A stretch of 64,000 bases of DNA from Pseudarthrobacter siccitolerans (lineage in GTDB: Bacteria; Actinomycetota; Actinomycetes; Actinomycetales; Micrococcaceae): contig NZ_CAQI01000042.1 in the NCBI RefSeq assembly GCF_001046895.1, positions 124,001 to 188,000 on the forward strand. Direction: 5' to 3'. The number at the start of each line of letters is the position of its first letter. Positions within the stretch are counted from its first letter, which is position 1. This document shows positions 24,410-36,473 of the stretch, in pieces. Made by a program: the position numbers and the translations under genes. The notes under the pieces were generated by a model, which saw only the letters and a program-made list of their open reading frames with translations, was not told the origin of the DNA and did no database searches.

Positions 24410-25083
24410 AAATGACTGATGACGAGCTTCGTGCAGCCTTGGCCGATCCGGCCGAGGACCCCGCCCGGATGGAACGGATAGCGGCCGAGATCGGAGCCGG
24501 TTTCGGTCTGCTCTCGGGCCGGCTCGGCAAGGCAGTGACTGTCTTCGGGTCTGCGCGCCCAGGCCCGGACGATTCCCGCTATCAGGCCGCGAAGGTCCTG
24601 GGGTCGCGCCTGGCCAGCGCCGGCTTCGCGGTCATCACCGGCGGAGGGCCTGGCCTGATGGAAGCGGCCAACCGCGGCGCCCTTGCCGCCGGCGGCACCT
24701 CTGTTGGCCTGGGCATTGAACTCCCGCGCGAACAGTCACTGAACCCCTACCTTGATGTGTCCATGTCCTTCCGGTATTTCTTCGCCCGGAAACTCATGTT
24801 CATCCGTTACTCCTCGGCGTTCATCGTCCTGCCTGGCGGTTTCGGCACGCTCGATGAACTTTTTGAAGCCCTCACCCTCGTCCAGACCGGAAAAATCCAC
24901 GAATTCCCCGTAGTCCTAATCGGCGCCGGCCACTGGTCAGGGCTCGTGGACTGGATCCGTGACCATCTCCAGGACCAGGGCTTCGTCGCCGGCGATGACA
25001 TCCGGCTCCTGCGGGTCACCGATGACCTCGATGAAGCCATCGAACTGATCCAGCACTGCCACCTGCGCCAGCTCGCCCTCTGA
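24406..25083 (+). CDS. LOG-family Rossmann protein (phosphoribohydrolase-like)
   Basis: This 225-residue protein has the LOG motif PGGFGTLDE (about residue 141) and GGGPGLMEAANRGA (about 78). These form the nucleotide 5'-monophosphate phosphoribohydrolase site that yields cytokinin-type bases or detoxifies nucleotides. It is coupled by ATGA overlap to the ABC ATPase gene. Why it belongs to this envelope operon is unclear. Confidence 0.85.
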   Translation: MKMTDDELRAALADPAEDPARMERIAAEIGAGFGLLSGRLGKAVTVFGSARPGPDDSRYQAAKVLGSRLASAGFAVITGGGPGLMEAANRGALAAGGTSVGLGIELPREQSLNPYLDVSMSFRYFFARKLMFIRYSSAFIVLPGGFGTLDELFEALTLVQTGKIHEFPVVLIGAGHWSGLVDWIRDHLQDQGFVAGDDIRLLRVTDDLDEAIELIQHCHLRQLAL

Positions 25084-25100
25084 ACCCGGGCGGCGGGAAC

Positions 25101-26000
25101 ATGAGCGCGCCAAATACACAGGTGTTGGGAGCCCCCGCGGCTGCAACGATGCTCTGGATTACCGGCGTGTGGGGTGTGTGCTTTTTGGCTATCCGGCTGG
25201 GTCTGGAGGATGCGCCGGTGCTGTGGTTCGCGGCCCTGAGGGCATTGATCGCAGCCGCAGCGCTGCTGCTGCTTTGCCTGGTTCAGCGCAGGAGGGTCCC
25301 CCGGGGAGGGCGGACCTGGGCGCTGATAACGCTGATGGGGATTGTGAATGTCACTGTTGCCTTTGCCGCGATGTTCGCCGGGACCGCCGGAATGGCCATC
25401 GGAGCCGCAGCGGTGCTGGCCAACGCCCAACCACTGCTGATCATCCTGCCCGCCTGGTGGATCTACGGTGAGGCCGTTTCGGTGCGGACTGTGTTCGGCA
25501 TCATGGTCGGGTTCGCCGGGCTCCTGGTGGTCGGGATGGCCAGCGGCGGAGGAACAGGGGCGTGGCTGTCCCTGCTCGCGGCCGCAGCCGTCACCGCCGG
25601 GACCCTGCTCTCCCGTGCCCTGCACGGCGCGGACCTTGTTGCGGCAAGCGCCTGGCATTTCCTCATCGGTGGGCTGCTGCTGGCCGGTCTGGCCGCGCTC
25701 AACGAACCCGCCACCACGATCAACTGGTCCCCGCGGTTCCTTGCGGTCCTGCTGTTCCTGTCCCTGGTGGGGACGGCGGCGGCATTCCTGGCCTGGTTCC
25801 GGGAGGCGGGCCGGTCCCGCTTGGCTCTCCTGACGGCGTGGACCCTGCTTGTGCCCGTCATCGGTGTGGCTGTGTCCCTCTTCCTTCCGGGGGAACGTCC
25901 GCCCCTATGGGCAGCAGCCGGCACCGGCCTGGTCCTGGCCTCGCTCTGGCTTGTCCTTCGCCACCCGGGCGGCAGGACGGGCCAGGGGCAAGGTGACTAA
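25101..26000 (+). CDS. EamA/DMT-family transporter
   Basis: This 299-residue protein has ten predicted membrane helices in two EamA repeats (first around AATMLWITGVWGVCFLAIRLG, described by residues 12-32; second starting near residue 150). DMT transporters export small metabolites. Substrate is not evident. It closes the operon begun at 21574; a DosR-like site overlaps its last codons. Confidence 0.85.
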   Translation: MSAPNTQVLGAPAAATMLWITGVWGVCFLAIRLGLEDAPVLWFAALRALIAAAALLLLCLVQRRRVPRGGRTWALITLMGIVNVTVAFAAMFAGTAGMAIGAAAVLANAQPLLIILPAWWIYGEAVSVRTVFGIMVGFAGLLVVGMASGGGTGAWLSLLAAAAVTAGTLLSRALHGADLVAASAWHFLIGGLLLAGLAALNEPATTINWSPRFLAVLLFLSLVGTAAAFLAWFREAGRSRLALLTAWTLLVPVIGVAVSLFLPGERPPLWAAAGTGLVLASLWLVLRHPGGRTGQGQGD

Positions 26001-26006
26001 AGACTC
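25993..26006. promoter_or_regulatory. DosR-box-like site upstream of the SHOCT/Cu-ATPase genes
   Basis: GTGACTAAAGACTC matches 11 of 14 positions of GGGACTWWAGTCCC. It overlaps the stop of the EamA gene and lies 74 bases before the SHOCT gene at 26080. Matches of this quality occur by chance, so confidence is low. Confidence 0.28.
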
Positions 26007-26079
26007 TGTCGGCAGGAGCCGGAAGGGACGAGAGTGATCTGAAGGGAACCGGTGGGTCCGGGGCGGGGAGGAAACAGCG

Positions 26080-26340
26080 ATGATGTATTGGGACGGGAAC
26101 ATGGGCGTCTGGGGGTACATCCTGATGGGCGTGAGCTTCGTACTGTTCTGGGGCGCCGTCATCACCGCCATCATCTTGGCCTCCCGCTCCATGGGAGCAG
26201 GGAACCGCCGGCATGAACCCGGAGTGCCCGGCGTCGGCATCGCGGAGCACCTGTTGGCTGAACGGTTTGCCAGAGGTGAGATTGGCGAGAGCGAATACAC
26301 CGACCGGCTCAATGTGCTTCGCCGCGGCCGCGGAGCATGA
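26080..26340 (+). CDS. Small SHOCT-domain membrane protein
   Basis: This 86-residue protein has one membrane helix ([20 protein letters not shown]) and a C-terminal SHOCT motif ([20 protein letters not shown]). SHOCT domains are short oligomerisation modules often found next to copper ATPases and oxidases. GGGGAGGAAAC precedes the ATG. A second SHOCT protein lies at 38076-38348 next to the multicopper oxidase. Confidence 0.8.
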   Translation: MMYWDGNMGVWGYILMGVSFVLFWGAVITAIILASRSMGAGNRRHEPGVPGVGIAEHLLAERFARGEIGESEYTDRLNVLRRGRGA

Positions 26341-26587
26341 CCAGCTCCACCGAATCCTGCCGGGACTGCGGCCCGCCCATGGGTATACGTTGGGTCTAAC
26401 CGGAAAAGACGTCCCGGGCCGAAGCCCGTACGCAGTGAAGGTCCTGGCCCGGATGGCCCCGCCGTTGCCCACTCCCGGATTCCCTGCGAAAGGACCGCAC
26501 CATGATCTGCTCACATCACACCGGCTCACCAACCCGACCCAGCCAGGATCAGTGTCCGGCAGGAGCGGGCCGGGCGGAGGAGGGGAA

Positions 26588-29164
26588 ATGACGACGAACC
26601 TGCAACGCACAGTTGTGGAGGTTGGCGGCCTGCATTGGGCGACTTCCAAGGCGGTAGTGGAAAATGTGCTGCGGCAGCGGCCCGGGGTGATGGCTGTCGA
26701 GGCGAACGCGGTCGCCCAGACCGCCACGGTGAGTTTTGATCCGGCGGTAACCTCGGTAGGGCAGATCTCCGGATGGGTACGGGACTGCGGGTACCACTGC
26801 CGGGGCGTATCGGTCCCGGACCACGTCTGCTACCCCATGGACGACACAACGGGCACCGCCGGGATGAAACACGCCACCACCGCCAAACACGGCGGCGGCC
26901 ATCAGGCCGCCGGCCATGTCCACCCCGGTACGGCCCAGCCTGAGACCTCCCATCCGATGCATCCGCATGCGGTGCCCGAAGACCACGCCGGAATGCACGC
27001 AGGCCATGCCCCGGAACCGGCAAAGCCTCACGCCGGACACCATCCGCCGCCCAGCCATGAAGGGCACGTCCAGCACGGCGGGGCGGGTCGGACCCCGCAG
27101 GACATGATGGGCCACGGCGGACACCATGCCGGGATGTCGATGGACGACATGGTCAAGGACATGCGCAACCGGTTCCTGGTCGCCGCGGTCCTGTCCATCG
27201 GGGTAACCCTGTGGTCCCCGATGGGCCGGGACATGTTCGGCTTCACCGTCCCCGCCCCGTTCGGACTCCGGGACGACGTCATCGCCCTGATCCTTTCCTT
27301 GCCCGTGATCTTCTACTCGGCCTGGATTTTCTTCGACGGGGCCTACCGGGCGCTGAAAGCCCGCACCCTGGACATGATGGTCCTGGTCGCGATCGCCGTC
27401 GGCACCGGGTGGCTTTACAGCGTCTGGATTACCCTCACCGGCGGCGGCGAAGTCTTCTACGAAGCCGCCACCGTCCTGGCTTCCTTCGTGCTCCTGGGGC
27501 ACTGGTTCGAAATGCGGGCCCGGGGCGGGGCGAACGAAGCCATCCGCACCCTGCTTGAACTCGCCCCGCCGGTGGCCCTGGTCATCCGCAACGGGGAGAC
27601 AGTGGAAGTCCCCACCTCCGAAGTGCAGACCGGGGACCTGCTGCTAATCAGACCCGGTTCCAAGATCCCGGTGGACGGCCACGTGGAGGACGGCCAGTCC
27701 GAGGTCGATGAGTCGATGGTGACCGGCGAAAGCCTGCCGGTGACCAAGATCGTCGGCTCCGAGGTGATCGGCGCGTCGATTAACACCACCGGCACGATGC
27801 GGGTCCGGGCCACGAAAGTCGGCGCGGACACGGCCCTGGCTCAAATCGTCGCCCTGGTCCAGGAAGCCCAGAACTCCAAAGCACCGGGCCAGCGCCTTGC
27901 CGACAGGGCGGCGTTCTGGCTGGTCTTTGTCGCACTGATCGGGGGAACCGTTACGTTCGCGACCTGGCTTGCCCTCGGCGCCGGGGTCCAGGCGGCCATG
28001 CTGTTCGGCATCACCGTTGTCGTGATCACGTGTCCTGACGCGCTGGGCCTGGCCACCCCGACGGCGATCATGGTCGGCACCGGGCTCGGCGCCAAACGCG
28101 GGGTCCTGTTCAAGAACGCAACCGCCCTGGAGGTCTCCGCCCGGATCGACACGGTCGTCATGGACAAGACCGGTACGTTGACCAAGGGCGAACCCGAAGT
28201 TACCGATGTCGTCATTGAAGGGATCGAGGAGGCCGAACTGTTGGCGCTGGTCGCCGCCGTCGAGCAGGAATCCGAGCATCCGCTCGCCGCGGCCGTTGTC
28301 CGCCACGCCCGCGAAAACGGTGCACCCGCCCTGACCGCCTCGGACTTCCTGAACGTGCCCGGCCACGGCGCCGGCGCCATCGTGGAAGGCCGCCGTGTCC
28401 TGGTGGGGAACCGCAAACTCATGGCCGATGAAGGCATCGATCTGGGCCCTCTTGCCACGGTGCGCGATGACCTGGCCGCGACCGGCCGCACCGCCGTGCT
28501 CGTCGCCGTCGAGGGGAAGGCCGCCGCGGTGATCGCGATGGCCGACGCAGCCCGGGAAACCGCCGCTCCCGCCGTGGCCGCCCTGCACGAAGCAGGCATC
28601 GAAGTCGTCATGCTCACCGGAGACAACGAGGCAACCGCCAAGAGAATCGCCGGCCAACTGGGCATCGACACCGTCATCGCCGAGGTACTCCCCGGGGACA
28701 AATCGGCCAATGTCGCCCAGCTTCAGCAAACGGGGAAAAAAGTCGCGATGGTCGGCGACGGCGTCAACGACGCCCCGGCCCTGGCCCAGGCCGACCTCGG
28801 CATCGCCATCGGCGCCGGCACCGACGTGGCCATCGAAACAGCCGACCTCGTCCTGATGCGCTCAGATCCCCTCGATGTCCCCATCGCCCTGCGCATCGGC
28901 AAAGGCACGCTGCGGAAAATGCGGCAGAACCTGGGCTGGGCCGTGGGCTACAACGCCATTGCGCTGCCCACCGCGGCCGGAGTCTTCGCCTTCGCCGGGA
29001 TCGTCCTCAGCCCCGAAATCGCTGCCCTGTCGATGTCCGGCTCCAGCTTCCTGGTCGCCGTCAACGCCCTACTGCTCAAACGGCTCCGGCTGCCCCGCCC
29101 GGAAACTCCCGAAGCCACCACCACCCGCACCTCCCAGCCGCTCACCCCGGCCGGGAACCGCTAA
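26588..29164 (+). CDS. copB: P1B-type metal ATPase with His-rich N-terminus and CPD motif
   Basis: This 858-residue pump begins with an HMA-like domain (residues 1-75) that has lost the CxxC pair (LHWATSK in its place). A region of about 100 residues follows, rich in His and Met (residues 88-185). The ATPase core shows TGES, the transmembrane motif [13 protein letters not shown] (CPD in place of CPC or CPH), [16 protein letters not shown] (the P1B HP locus) and [14 protein letters not shown]. The terminal MSGSS motif is of the copper type. His-rich tails occur in CopB-like pumps for Cu, Ag or related ions. GGAGGAGGGGAA precedes the ATG. Export of copper is inferred; the CPD site leaves ion choice open. 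Confidence 0.88.
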   Translation: MTTNLQRTVVEVGGLHWATSKAVVENVLRQRPGVMAVEANAVAQTATVSFDPAVTSVGQISGWVRDCGYHCRGVSVPDHVCYPMDDTTGTAGMKHATTAKHGGGHQAAGHVHPGTAQPETSHPMHPHAVPEDHAGMHAGHAPEPAKPHAGHHPPPSHEGHVQHGGAGRTPQDMMGHGGHHAGMSMDDMVKDMRNRFLVAAVLSIGVTLWSPMGRDMFGFTVPAPFGLRDDVIALILSLPVIFYSAWIFFDGAYRALKARTLDMMVLVAIAVGTGWLYSVWITLTGGGEVFYEAATVLASFVLLGHWFEMRARGGANEAIRTLLELAPPVALVIRNGETVEVPTSEVQTGDLLLIRPGSKIPVDGHVEDGQSEVDESMVTGESLPVTKIVGSEVIGASINTTGTMRVRATKVGADTALAQIVALVQEAQNSKAPGQRLADRAAFWLVFVALIGGTVTFATWLALGAGVQAAMLFGITVVVITCPDALGLATPTAIMVGTGLGAKRGVLFKNATALEVSARIDTVVMDKTGTLTKGEPEVTDVVIEGIEEAELLALVAAVEQESEHPLAAAVVRHARENGAPALTASDFLNVPGHGAGAIVEGRRVLVGNRKLMADEGIDLGPLATVRDDLAATGRTAVLVAVEGKAAAVIAMADAARETAAPAVAALHEAGIEVVMLTGDNEATAKRIAGQLGIDTVIAEVLPGDKSANVAQLQQTGKKVAMVGDGVNDAPALAQADLGIAIGAGTDVAIETADLVLMRSDPLDVPIALRIGKGTLRKMRQNLGWAVGYNAIALPTAAGVFAFAGIVLSPEIAALSMSGSSFLVAVNALLLKRLRLPRPETPEATTTRTSQPLTPAGNR

Positions 29165-29173
29165 GGGGCGGCC

Positions 29174-30535
29174 ATGGATCTGCGCCTCATCTCCCACGTA
29201 CTGTTCCTGCGGGCCGCCTGGCGGAAGCGTGACCGCTGGGATCCCGCCAGGATCGCAGCCCATCAGGACCAGGCGCTCAAGGAGCTGCGCCACGCGGCCT
29301 ATGCCGGGTCGGAGTTCTACCGCCGCCACCACGCCGGCCTGCGCGATGCCCCATTGGACCAGCTGCCGCCCGTGACCAAAGCAGAGCTGATGGAGCACTT
29401 CGACGAGGCCATCACCACCCCAGACCTGACACTGGCGGAACTGGAAGACCACCTGCTGTCCCTGACCGAGAGCCGCGGCGACCCCGGCCTGCCGTGGAAG
29501 GGCCAGTGGTGGGCGGCAGCGACGGCCGGGACCACCGGCCGGCGCGGAACATTCGTCTGGAACCGCGCCGAATGGGCGACCATCCTGGCCTCCTACGCCC
29601 GGGCCAACGACTGGGCCCGGATCTCCGCGGGGCCGACCCGGCCGCTGAAGATGGCCCTGGTCAGCTCCCGCGTCCCCACCCACCAGTCCGCCGTCGTCGG
29701 CGCGTCGCTGCGCTCCAAGCTGGTGCCCACCGTCCGCCTCGATGTCACCGCCTCCATGGATGAGAACGTCGCCGCCCTAAACCGGTTCCAGCCCCGGATC
29801 CTGGTTGGCTACGCCTCAGCGCTCAAACCCCTCGCGGCCGAACAGCGGGCCGGACGGCTGCACATCGCACCCCAGGGCGTCATGTCAGCCTCCGAAGTGC
29901 TCACGCCGAACACGGCAGCAGAGCTTGAAGCGGCCTGGGGGAGTGCCCCCTTCGACGTCTACGCCGCCACCGAAACCGCCGGCATCGCCTCCCCGTGCAT
30001 CCAGCGAAACCGGCACGTGTACGAAGACCTTCTAATCATCGAACCCGTGGACCAGGACGGAAACCCCGTACCGCCACACACGACCGGGGCGAAGCTCCTG
30101 GTCACCGTCCTTTTCTCGAGAACCCTGCCGCTGATCCGCTACGAAATGTCCGACACCGTACGCCTCGGCGGACGCGGCTGCCCGTGCGGCCGCTCCTTCA
30201 CCCTCCTTGAGGACATCGAAGGCCGCCTCGAAGACGTCCTGCACCTGCCGGGAAGGACAGGGGCCGTCACCGTACACCCGATCGTGTTCCACCACGTCCT
30301 GGACCAGGCAGCCATCGCGGGATGGCAGATCATCCAGGAACCCAACGGGCTTCGGGTCCTTCTCGCAGGCCTCACCCCGGGAACCACCCCAGAAAACGTA
30401 GAGACCACACTTTCCCGCGCCCTCACCGAGGCAGGCGTTGCAAAGCTCCCGATCACCATCCACGTAGTGGATCAACTCGAACGGACAGCACTGGGGAAGG
30501 CCCCATTCGTCCGCGGACTCAAGGCTCAGCGATGA
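29174..30535 (+). CDS. Phenylacetate-CoA ligase-like (PaaK/CapK family) adenylate-forming enzyme
   Basis: This 453-residue protein has the AMP-binding pattern of the PaaK/CapK group: [13 protein letters not shown] (about residues 114-126), [13 protein letters not shown] near 262, and [21 protein letters not shown] near 322, given by its ends, with Cys residues typical of this branch. Family members activate aryl or acyl acids as CoA thioesters. Which acid is used here is unknown. It starts nine bases after the metal ATPase and lies just before phosphoketolase. Confidence 0.8.
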   Translation: MDLRLISHVLFLRAAWRKRDRWDPARIAAHQDQALKELRHAAYAGSEFYRRHHAGLRDAPLDQLPPVTKAELMEHFDEAITTPDLTLAELEDHLLSLTESRGDPGLPWKGQWWAAATAGTTGRRGTFVWNRAEWATILASYARANDWARISAGPTRPLKMALVSSRVPTHQSAVVGASLRSKLVPTVRLDVTASMDENVAALNRFQPRILVGYASALKPLAAEQRAGRLHIAPQGVMSASEVLTPNTAAELEAAWGSAPFDVYAATETAGIASPCIQRNRHVYEDLLIIEPVDQDGNPVPPHTTGAKLLVTVLFSRTLPLIRYEMSDTVRLGGRGCPCGRSFTLLEDIEGRLEDVLHLPGRTGAVTVHPIVFHHVLDQAAIAGWQIIQEPNGLRVLLAGLTPGTTPENVETTLSRALTEAGVAKLPITIHVVDQLERTALGKAPFVRGLKAQR

Positions 30536-30639
30536 GATACCTGCTGTCCATCCGGGCCCCCTCAGCGAGTGGCAGCAGCAGTTCCCGGACTTCTGCGTCC
30601 CGTCACCGTTCTTTCCGCACCACGAGGCAGGACTTTTCG

Positions 30640-33069
30640 ATGAACGACCACCAGCTTTCACTGACGCACGAACCCGCCCTCAGCCCGGAACAGGCTGACC
30701 GTATCCATGCCTGGTGGCGAGCCGCGAATTACCTGTCCGTTGGTCAGATCTACCTCATGGACAATCCGCTCTTACGCGAACCGCTGCGGCCGGAGCACAT
30801 CAAGCCCAGGCTCTTGGGACACTGGGGCACAACCCCGGGCCTGAACTTCATCTACGCCCACTTGTCCCGGGCCATCATGGAACAGGACCTGGACATGATC
30901 TACATCATGGGCCCAGGCCACGGCGGACCCGGCCCGGTCGCCTCAGCATGGCTTGAAGGTACCTACAGCGAAACATATCCGGACATTTCCCAGGACCTGC
31001 CCGGGATGAAGCGGCTGTTCCGCCAGTTCTCCTTTCCCGGCGGCATCCCCAGCCATGTCGCCCCGGAGACCCCCGGGTCCATCCATGAGGGCGGGGAGCT
31101 CGGGTACGCGCTCTCACATGCCTACGGTGCAGCCTTCGATAACCCCGACCTGATCGTCGCCGCCGTCATAGGTGACGGCGAAGCAGAAACGGGTCCACTG
31201 GCAGCGAGCTGGCACTCCAACAAATTTGTCAATCCGGCCAGGGACGGAACGGTTCTGCCGATCCTGCACCTGAACGGCTACAAAATCGCCAACCCTACGA
31301 TCCTGGACAGGATCAGCCATGAGGAACTGGATGCTCTGCTGCGGGGATACGGCCATACACCGTTTTATGTTGAAGGTTCAGATCCGGAACAGATGCATCA
31401 GGACTTCGCCCGGACCCTGAACGCTTGCCTGAACGAGATTCATGAGATCAAGCGGGCGGCGAGGGAAGACGGGCGGACCGGCCGGCCCCGCTGGCCCATG
31501 ATCGTCCTGCGCTCTCCCAAAGGCTGGACAGGGCCGGTGGAAGTGGACGGGCTGAAGGTGGAGGGAAGCTGGCGTTCCCACCAAGTGCCCTTCACCCAGG
31601 CCCGCGAAAACGAGGACCACCGGGAAGTTCTGGAGCGGTGGCTGCGCAGTTACCGGCCGGAGGAACTTTTCGACGAGGCCGGAACCCCCGTACCGGCGAT
31701 CGCCACGCTGCACCCTGCCGGTCAGCGGCGCCTCAGCGCGAATCCGCACGCCAACGGCGGGCTGTTGCTGCGCGACCTGCGGATCCCTGACTTCACCGCT
31801 TATTCCGTGCCCGTGGACAGGCCCGGCACCGGGGCTGTGGAATCCACCAGGGTCCTGGGAACGTTCCTGCGGGACATCGTGGCCGCGAACATGGACAACT
31901 TTCGGGTCTTCGCCCCCGACGAGAACAACTCCAACAGGCTCGGGGCAATCTTCGATGCCACCGACAGGTCCTGGAACGCCCGCACCGTTCCGGAGGACGA
32001 CCACCTCGCCCGCGACGGGCGGGTCATGGAAATCCTCTCCGAACATACCTACCAGGGCTGGCTGGAAGGTTACCTGCTCTCGGGCCGGCACGGGTTCTTT
32101 TCCTGCTACGAGGCCTTCATCCACATTGTCGACTCGATGTTCAACCAGCACGTCAAATGGCTGAACACGACCAACGACATCCCGTGGCGGCGCCCCGTCG
32201 CGTCCTTGAACTACCTGCTCACATCCCACGTGTGGCGGCAGGACAACAACGGGTTCTCTCATCAGGACCCCGGATTCATCGACCATGTGATCAACAAGAA
32301 GACCGACGTCATCCGCGTCTACCTTCCGCCGGACGCCAACACCCTCCTGTCCGTCACCGATCATTGCCTGCGCAGCCGTCAGTACGTCAATGTCATCGTC
32401 GCAGGCAAGCAGCCCCAGCTGCAGTACCTGGACATGCAGCAGGCGATCGTGCACTGCACCAAAGGCATCGGCATCTGGGACTGGGCCAGTTCGGACGCGG
32501 ACGGGGAACCCGACGTCGTCATGGGCTGCGCCGGCGACGTGCCAACCATGGAGACCCTGGCCGCCGTCGACATCCTCAAAGAACGGTTCCCCGACCTGAA
32601 AATCCGTGTAGTCAACGTTGTTGACCTCATGCGCCTGCAGGACGAGGCCGAACACCCCCACGGCCTGTCCGGGCGGGACTTCGACGCGCTGTTCACGACA
32701 GACAAGCCCGTGATCTTCGCCTACCACGGCTACCCGTGGCTTATCCACCGGCTCACCTACCGCCGAACGAACCACGACAACCTTCACGTCCGCGGCTATA
32801 AGGAGGAAGGAACGACCACCACACCGTTCGACATGTGCGTGCTCAACCAACTTGACCGGTTCACCCTGGCCGTCGATGTCATCGACCGGGTACCGAGGCT
32901 GAAGGACGTTTCGGCGCATGTGCGCGAGGAACTCAGGAACAAGCTCATTGAGCACCGCCAATACATCCGCACCCACGGCGAAGACATGCCCGAAATCCGG
33001 AATTGGGAATGGACCTCGGGGCCTGTACCCGCCAGCACAACGGCCGATGCGGCAAAGGAACCCGAATAG
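30640..33069 (+). CDS. xfp: Phosphoketolase (xylulose-5-P / fructose-6-P)
   Basis: This 809-residue thiamine-diphosphate enzyme is of full family length. It has the N-terminal [40 protein letters not shown] (TPP/Mg site, about residue 175) and FFSCYEAF further on. It splits xylulose-5-P or fructose-6-P with phosphate to acetyl phosphate and a smaller sugar phosphate, giving ATP through acetate kinase. The ATG at 30640 is used; the frame is open upstream but overlaps the preceding gene. Placement with a stress/dormancy set suggests a low-oxygen carbon route. Confidence 0.93.
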   Translation: MNDHQLSLTHEPALSPEQADRIHAWWRAANYLSVGQIYLMDNPLLREPLRPEHIKPRLLGHWGTTPGLNFIYAHLSRAIMEQDLDMIYIMGPGHGGPGPVASAWLEGTYSETYPDISQDLPGMKRLFRQFSFPGGIPSHVAPETPGSIHEGGELGYALSHAYGAAFDNPDLIVAAVIGDGEAETGPLAASWHSNKFVNPARDGTVLPILHLNGYKIANPTILDRISHEELDALLRGYGHTPFYVEGSDPEQMHQDFARTLNACLNEIHEIKRAAREDGRTGRPRWPMIVLRSPKGWTGPVEVDGLKVEGSWRSHQVPFTQARENEDHREVLERWLRSYRPEELFDEAGTPVPAIATLHPAGQRRLSANPHANGGLLLRDLRIPDFTAYSVPVDRPGTGAVESTRVLGTFLRDIVAANMDNFRVFAPDENNSNRLGAIFDATDRSWNARTVPEDDHLARDGRVMEILSEHTYQGWLEGYLLSGRHGFFSCYEAFIHIVDSMFNQHVKWLNTTNDIPWRRPVASLNYLLTSHVWRQDNNGFSHQDPGFIDHVINKKTDVIRVYLPPDANTLLSVTDHCLRSRQYVNVIVAGKQPQLQYLDMQQAIVHCTKGIGIWDWASSDADGEPDVVMGCAGDVPTMETLAAVDILKERFPDLKIRVVNVVDLMRLQDEAEHPHGLSGRDFDALFTTDKPVIFAYHGYPWLIHRLTYRRTNHDNLHVRGYKEEGTTTTPFDMCVLNQLDRFTLAVDVIDRVPRLKDVSAHVREELRNKLIEHRQYIRTHGEDMPEIRNWEWTSGPVPASTTADAAKEPE

Positions 33070-36000
33070 CTTGGAAGAGGTCAACGCGGCACCGCGCAGT
33101 GGCCCTGGCAGCGGCCCGGGCACCGGGGAGGCCCACAGGACAACGGCGCCCTACCAGGCGGTGCTGTTCGACATGGACGGCGTGGTCACCCAGACCGCGG
33201 CTGTCCACGCGGCAGCATGGAAGCGGCTTTTCGATTCCGTCCTTCAGGATCCCCGGCTCCAAGGACACCCACGACGTGACCCCTTCGACATCGACGCTGA
33301 CTACCGCCGGTACGTTGATGGCCGGCAGCGCGAGGACGGTGTCGCCGCCTTCCTCGCCTCCCGCGGCGCCGAGGTTCCGCCAGGGTGCCCCGATGACGGG
33401 CCGGATGCCTGGTCAGTTCCAGGCCTCGCGGCCCGCAAAAATGCCCTGTTCCTTCAAGCGGTGGCAGATCAGGGCATCCGGGCATACCCCGGCACAACGG
33501 CCCTGCTGGTGCGCCTGCGCAACGCCGGTATTCCCGTTGGCCTGGTCACCGCAAGCCGCAACGCTTACATACTACTGACCGCTGCCGGCCTTGAAACCGC
33601 GTTCGACGTCATCATCGACGGTCAGACCGCCGCCGAGAACGCACTGCCGGGTAAGCCGGACCCGGCTATGTTCCTTGCGGCAGCCCGCCGCCTCGGCGTC
33701 GCGCCCCGGCACACCGCCGTTGTTGAAGACGCCGTTGCCGGCATCCAGGCAGGGCACCAGGGTGGATTTGGCCTGGTCGTGGGCATCGACCGCGGCGGGC
33801 ACAGGGAACAGTTGGAGGATGCCGGTGCCGACATCGTCCTTGGCGACGTCGCCGAACTGGATCTGGGGGTTTCCCGGACCAACCCCTGGATGCTGGTCTA
33901 TGAAGGCTTCGACCCTGTCCACGAAGGCCACCGCGAGGCGCTGACCGCGCTGGGCAACGGCTACATGGCCACGCGCGGAGCCCGGCCAGAGCACAATGAC
34001 GACGGCATCCATTACCCCGGCACCTACCTGGCCGGAATCTACAACCGGACAACAAGCACTATCCACGGGCGCGACCTGGAAGAAGAGCACCTGGTCAACG
34101 TCCCCAATTGGCTGCCACTGGATATAGCTTTCGGGGCCGGCCCCTGGTGGTCACGCGGCGGCATCCAGGTCAGCGACGAACGTACCGAAGTCGATCTGCG
34201 CGCCGGCATATCAACCAGACACGCAACCCTCACCGGTCCGGACGGGAAACAGCTCACCGTCGTGCAGCGGCGGCTCACCTCCATGGGCAAAGCCCACCTG
34301 GCGGCAATGGAGACAACCCTGTCAGCCCGCGGGTTCACTGGCACACTCCGCGTCCGGGCGGGCATCGACGGGGCCGCTGCCAACACCAACGTCCGCGACT
34401 ACGCTGGCACAGGGCAAATGCACCTGACAGCGCCTGCCTTCGACGTGACAGACGCAGAGACCATCCTGTGCGAAACCGAAACCACCCAAAGCCGGATACG
34501 GATCGCCCTTGCCCTCCGGACCGTCATCACCGGTGACGCTGCCGTAACTCCCGGCACCACCCGGACCAGCGACCGCCGGTACCAGCGGCAATTCGAGCTC
34601 CGGCTAATCGACGGACAGTCACTCACCATAACCAGCACCGCAGCGATAGCCACATCACGGGACGCCGCCATCTCCTCACCCAAGACAGCCGTCCTTGCCG
34701 AGCTCTCCCAGAACACCACCGGATTCAACCCCCTGGCGGAAGAACACAAGCAGGCATGGAAGCGCCTGTGGGAACTCTTCGGAATCAGCATCGATGGGGA
34801 CCGGCAGTCCCAGCTGGTGCTCAACCTGCACGTATTCCACCTGCTCCAGACAATCTCCGTCCACACCGCCACCCTGGACGCCGGCGTACCGGCCCGCGGC
34901 CTGCACGGCGAAGGGTACCGAGGCCACATCTTCTGGGACGAACTGTTCATTTTCCCCGTGATCGGGCTCCGACTTCCGGACACCAGCAGGGCGCTGCTGG
35001 AGTACCGCTGGCGCAGGCTGGATGCGGCCCGGGCAGCCGCGCGGGACCAAGGCCTCGAAGGAGCCCTGTTCCCCTGGCAAAGCGGCAGCGACGGGCGCGA
35101 GGAAACCCCCCGCCAGCTTTACAACGCCCGGTCCGCCCGGTGGATGCCGGATAACTCCAGCCGTCAACGCCACGTCGGCCTCGCTGTCGCCTACAACGCC
35201 TGGCAGCACTTCCAGCTCACCGGAGACCGGGAGTGGCTACGTCTCCGCGGCGGCGAACTGATCATCGAAGTGACCAGACTATTTGCATCCCTCGCCACCT
35301 TTGACCCGGAAGGGGAAAGGTTCCACCTTTCAGGGGTCATGGGCCCCGACGAATATCACGACGGCTACCCAGGTGAACCCGGAGCCGGTCTGCGCGACAA
35401 TACCTACACCAACGTCCTGCTCTCATGGGTGTGCGATCGCGCCGCGGACGTGCTCGCAGAACTTCACGGCCACCCCCGTACTGACCTTACGGACCGACTG
35501 CACATCACCGATGAGGAAATCAACAACTGGGCCAGGATCAGCCGCAGACTCACTGTCCCATTCCATGCCGACGGCATCCTCAGCCAATTCGATGGGTACG
35601 AAAACTTGGCAGAACTTGATTGGCCACATTACCGGTCCACGTACGGCAACATCGGCCGGCTCGACCTGATCCTCGAGGCCGAGAACGACGCCACCAACCG
35701 CTACAAACTCGCCAAGCAGGCAGATGTCCTGATGCTCGTCTACCTGCTGGGTCCGGAAGGCCTGACCAGGCAGCTTCACCGGCTCGGATACACGTTCACA
35801 GAGTCCGCCCTGCAGCGGACCGTCGAATACTACCTCGCCAGAACCGCCAACGGCTCGACGCTCAGCCGGGTGGTCCACGCCTCGGTACTGGCACGGATGG
35901 ATGAATCCCGGGCCTGGCAAATCTTCCGCGAAGCGCTGGTCTCGGACCTGGACGACACCCAAGGCGGTACGACCCAGGAAGGCATTCACCTCGGAGCCAT

Positions 36001-36277
36001 GTCCGGGACGGTGGACGTTGTCGTCCGTGCTTTCGCCGGCCTGCAGCCAGAAGCCCACGCCCTGACTTTCTCTCCCCGGCTGCCGCGTCCGCTGAAACGT
36101 GCCGCATTTCAAATCCAGTACCGGGGACACCGCATCAAAGTAACACTCAACACAGACAAACTACGGATCCAGCTGCAGCCATGCGCTGCAGCCCCCATTC
36201 AGATCGGCGTAAGAGGACAATATCAAGAGGTCAGCGCTGGGGATGAATTGGAATTTCTCCTAACAGAGAAGCGATAG
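33047..36277 (+). CDS. HAD beta-phosphoglucomutase-GH65 disaccharide phosphorylase fusion
   Basis: This 1076-residue protein fuses two enzymes. Residues 40-270 form a HAD hydrolase of the beta-phosphoglucomutase group ([14 protein letters not shown] nucleophile loop; [21 protein letters not shown]). Residues 290-1070 form a GH65 enzyme with the acid-catalyst segment [10 protein letters not shown] and phosphate-binding [14 protein letters not shown]65 members split trehalose, kojibiose or maltose with phosphate to beta-glucose-1-P, which the mutase turns into glucose-6-P, so the fusion channels the product. Mycobacterial proteins show the two parts fused or adjacent. The start is uncertain: ATG at 33047 overlaps phosphoketolase by 23 bases, and TTG at 33071 is the alternative. 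Confidence 0.87.
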   Translation: MRQRNPNSLEEVNAAPRSGPGSGPGTGEAHRTTAPYQAVLFDMDGVVTQTAAVHAAAWKRLFDSVLQDPRLQGHPRRDPFDIDADYRRYVDGRQREDGVAAFLASRGAEVPPGCPDDGPDAWSVPGLAARKNALFLQAVADQGIRAYPGTTALLVRLRNAGIPVGLVTASRNAYILLTAAGLETAFDVIIDGQTAAENALPGKPDPAMFLAAARRLGVAPRHTAVVEDAVAGIQAGHQGGFGLVVGIDRGGHREQLEDAGADIVLGDVAELDLGVSRTNPWMLVYEGFDPVHEGHREALTALGNGYMATRGARPEHNDDGIHYPGTYLAGIYNRTTSTIHGRDLEEEHLVNVPNWLPLDIAFGAGPWWSRGGIQVSDERTEVDLRAGISTRHATLTGPDGKQLTVVQRRLTSMGKAHLAAMETTLSARGFTGTLRVRAGIDGAAANTNVRDYAGTGQMHLTAPAFDVTDAETILCETETTQSRIRIALALRTVITGDAAVTPGTTRTSDRRYQRQFELRLIDGQSLTITSTAAIATSRDAAISSPKTAVLAELSQNTTGFNPLAEEHKQAWKRLWELFGISIDGDRQSQLVLNLHVFHLLQTISVHTATLDAGVPARGLHGEGYRGHIFWDELFIFPVIGLRLPDTSRALLEYRWRRLDAARAAARDQGLEGALFPWQSGSDGREETPRQLYNARSARWMPDNSSRQRHVGLAVAYNAWQHFQLTGDREWLRLRGGELIIEVTRLFASLATFDPEGERFHLSGVMGPDEYHDGYPGEPGAGLRDNTYTNVLLSWVCDRAADVLAELHGHPRTDLTDRLHITDEEINNWARISRRLTVPFHADGILSQFDGYENLAELDWPHYRSTYGNIGRLDLILEAENDATNRYKLAKQADVLMLVYLLGPEGLTRQLHRLGYTFTESALQRTVEYYLARTANGSTLSRVVHASVLARMDESRAWQIFREALVSDLDDTQGGTTQEGIHLGAMSGTVDVVVRAFAGLQPEAHALTFSPRLPRPLKRAAFQIQYRGHRIKVTLNTDKLRIQLQPCAAAPIQIGVRGQYQEVSAGDELEFLLTEKR

Positions 36278-36473
36278 CACCGCCTAAACCAACGATGCAC
36301 GCCGCTTCGTACACCCGGTGCAGACGGCTCCTACAAGAGACAGGGGCTCTCCTCCTCCATCCGGATTCAGTGTCCCGATCCTCTGCGCCTCAAATCCCTA
36401 CCGGATAGGAGGCGCCGGAATTCCCCTCCGCGACACCAACAGCACCACGCTATCCCGCACATAGGATGAGCCG

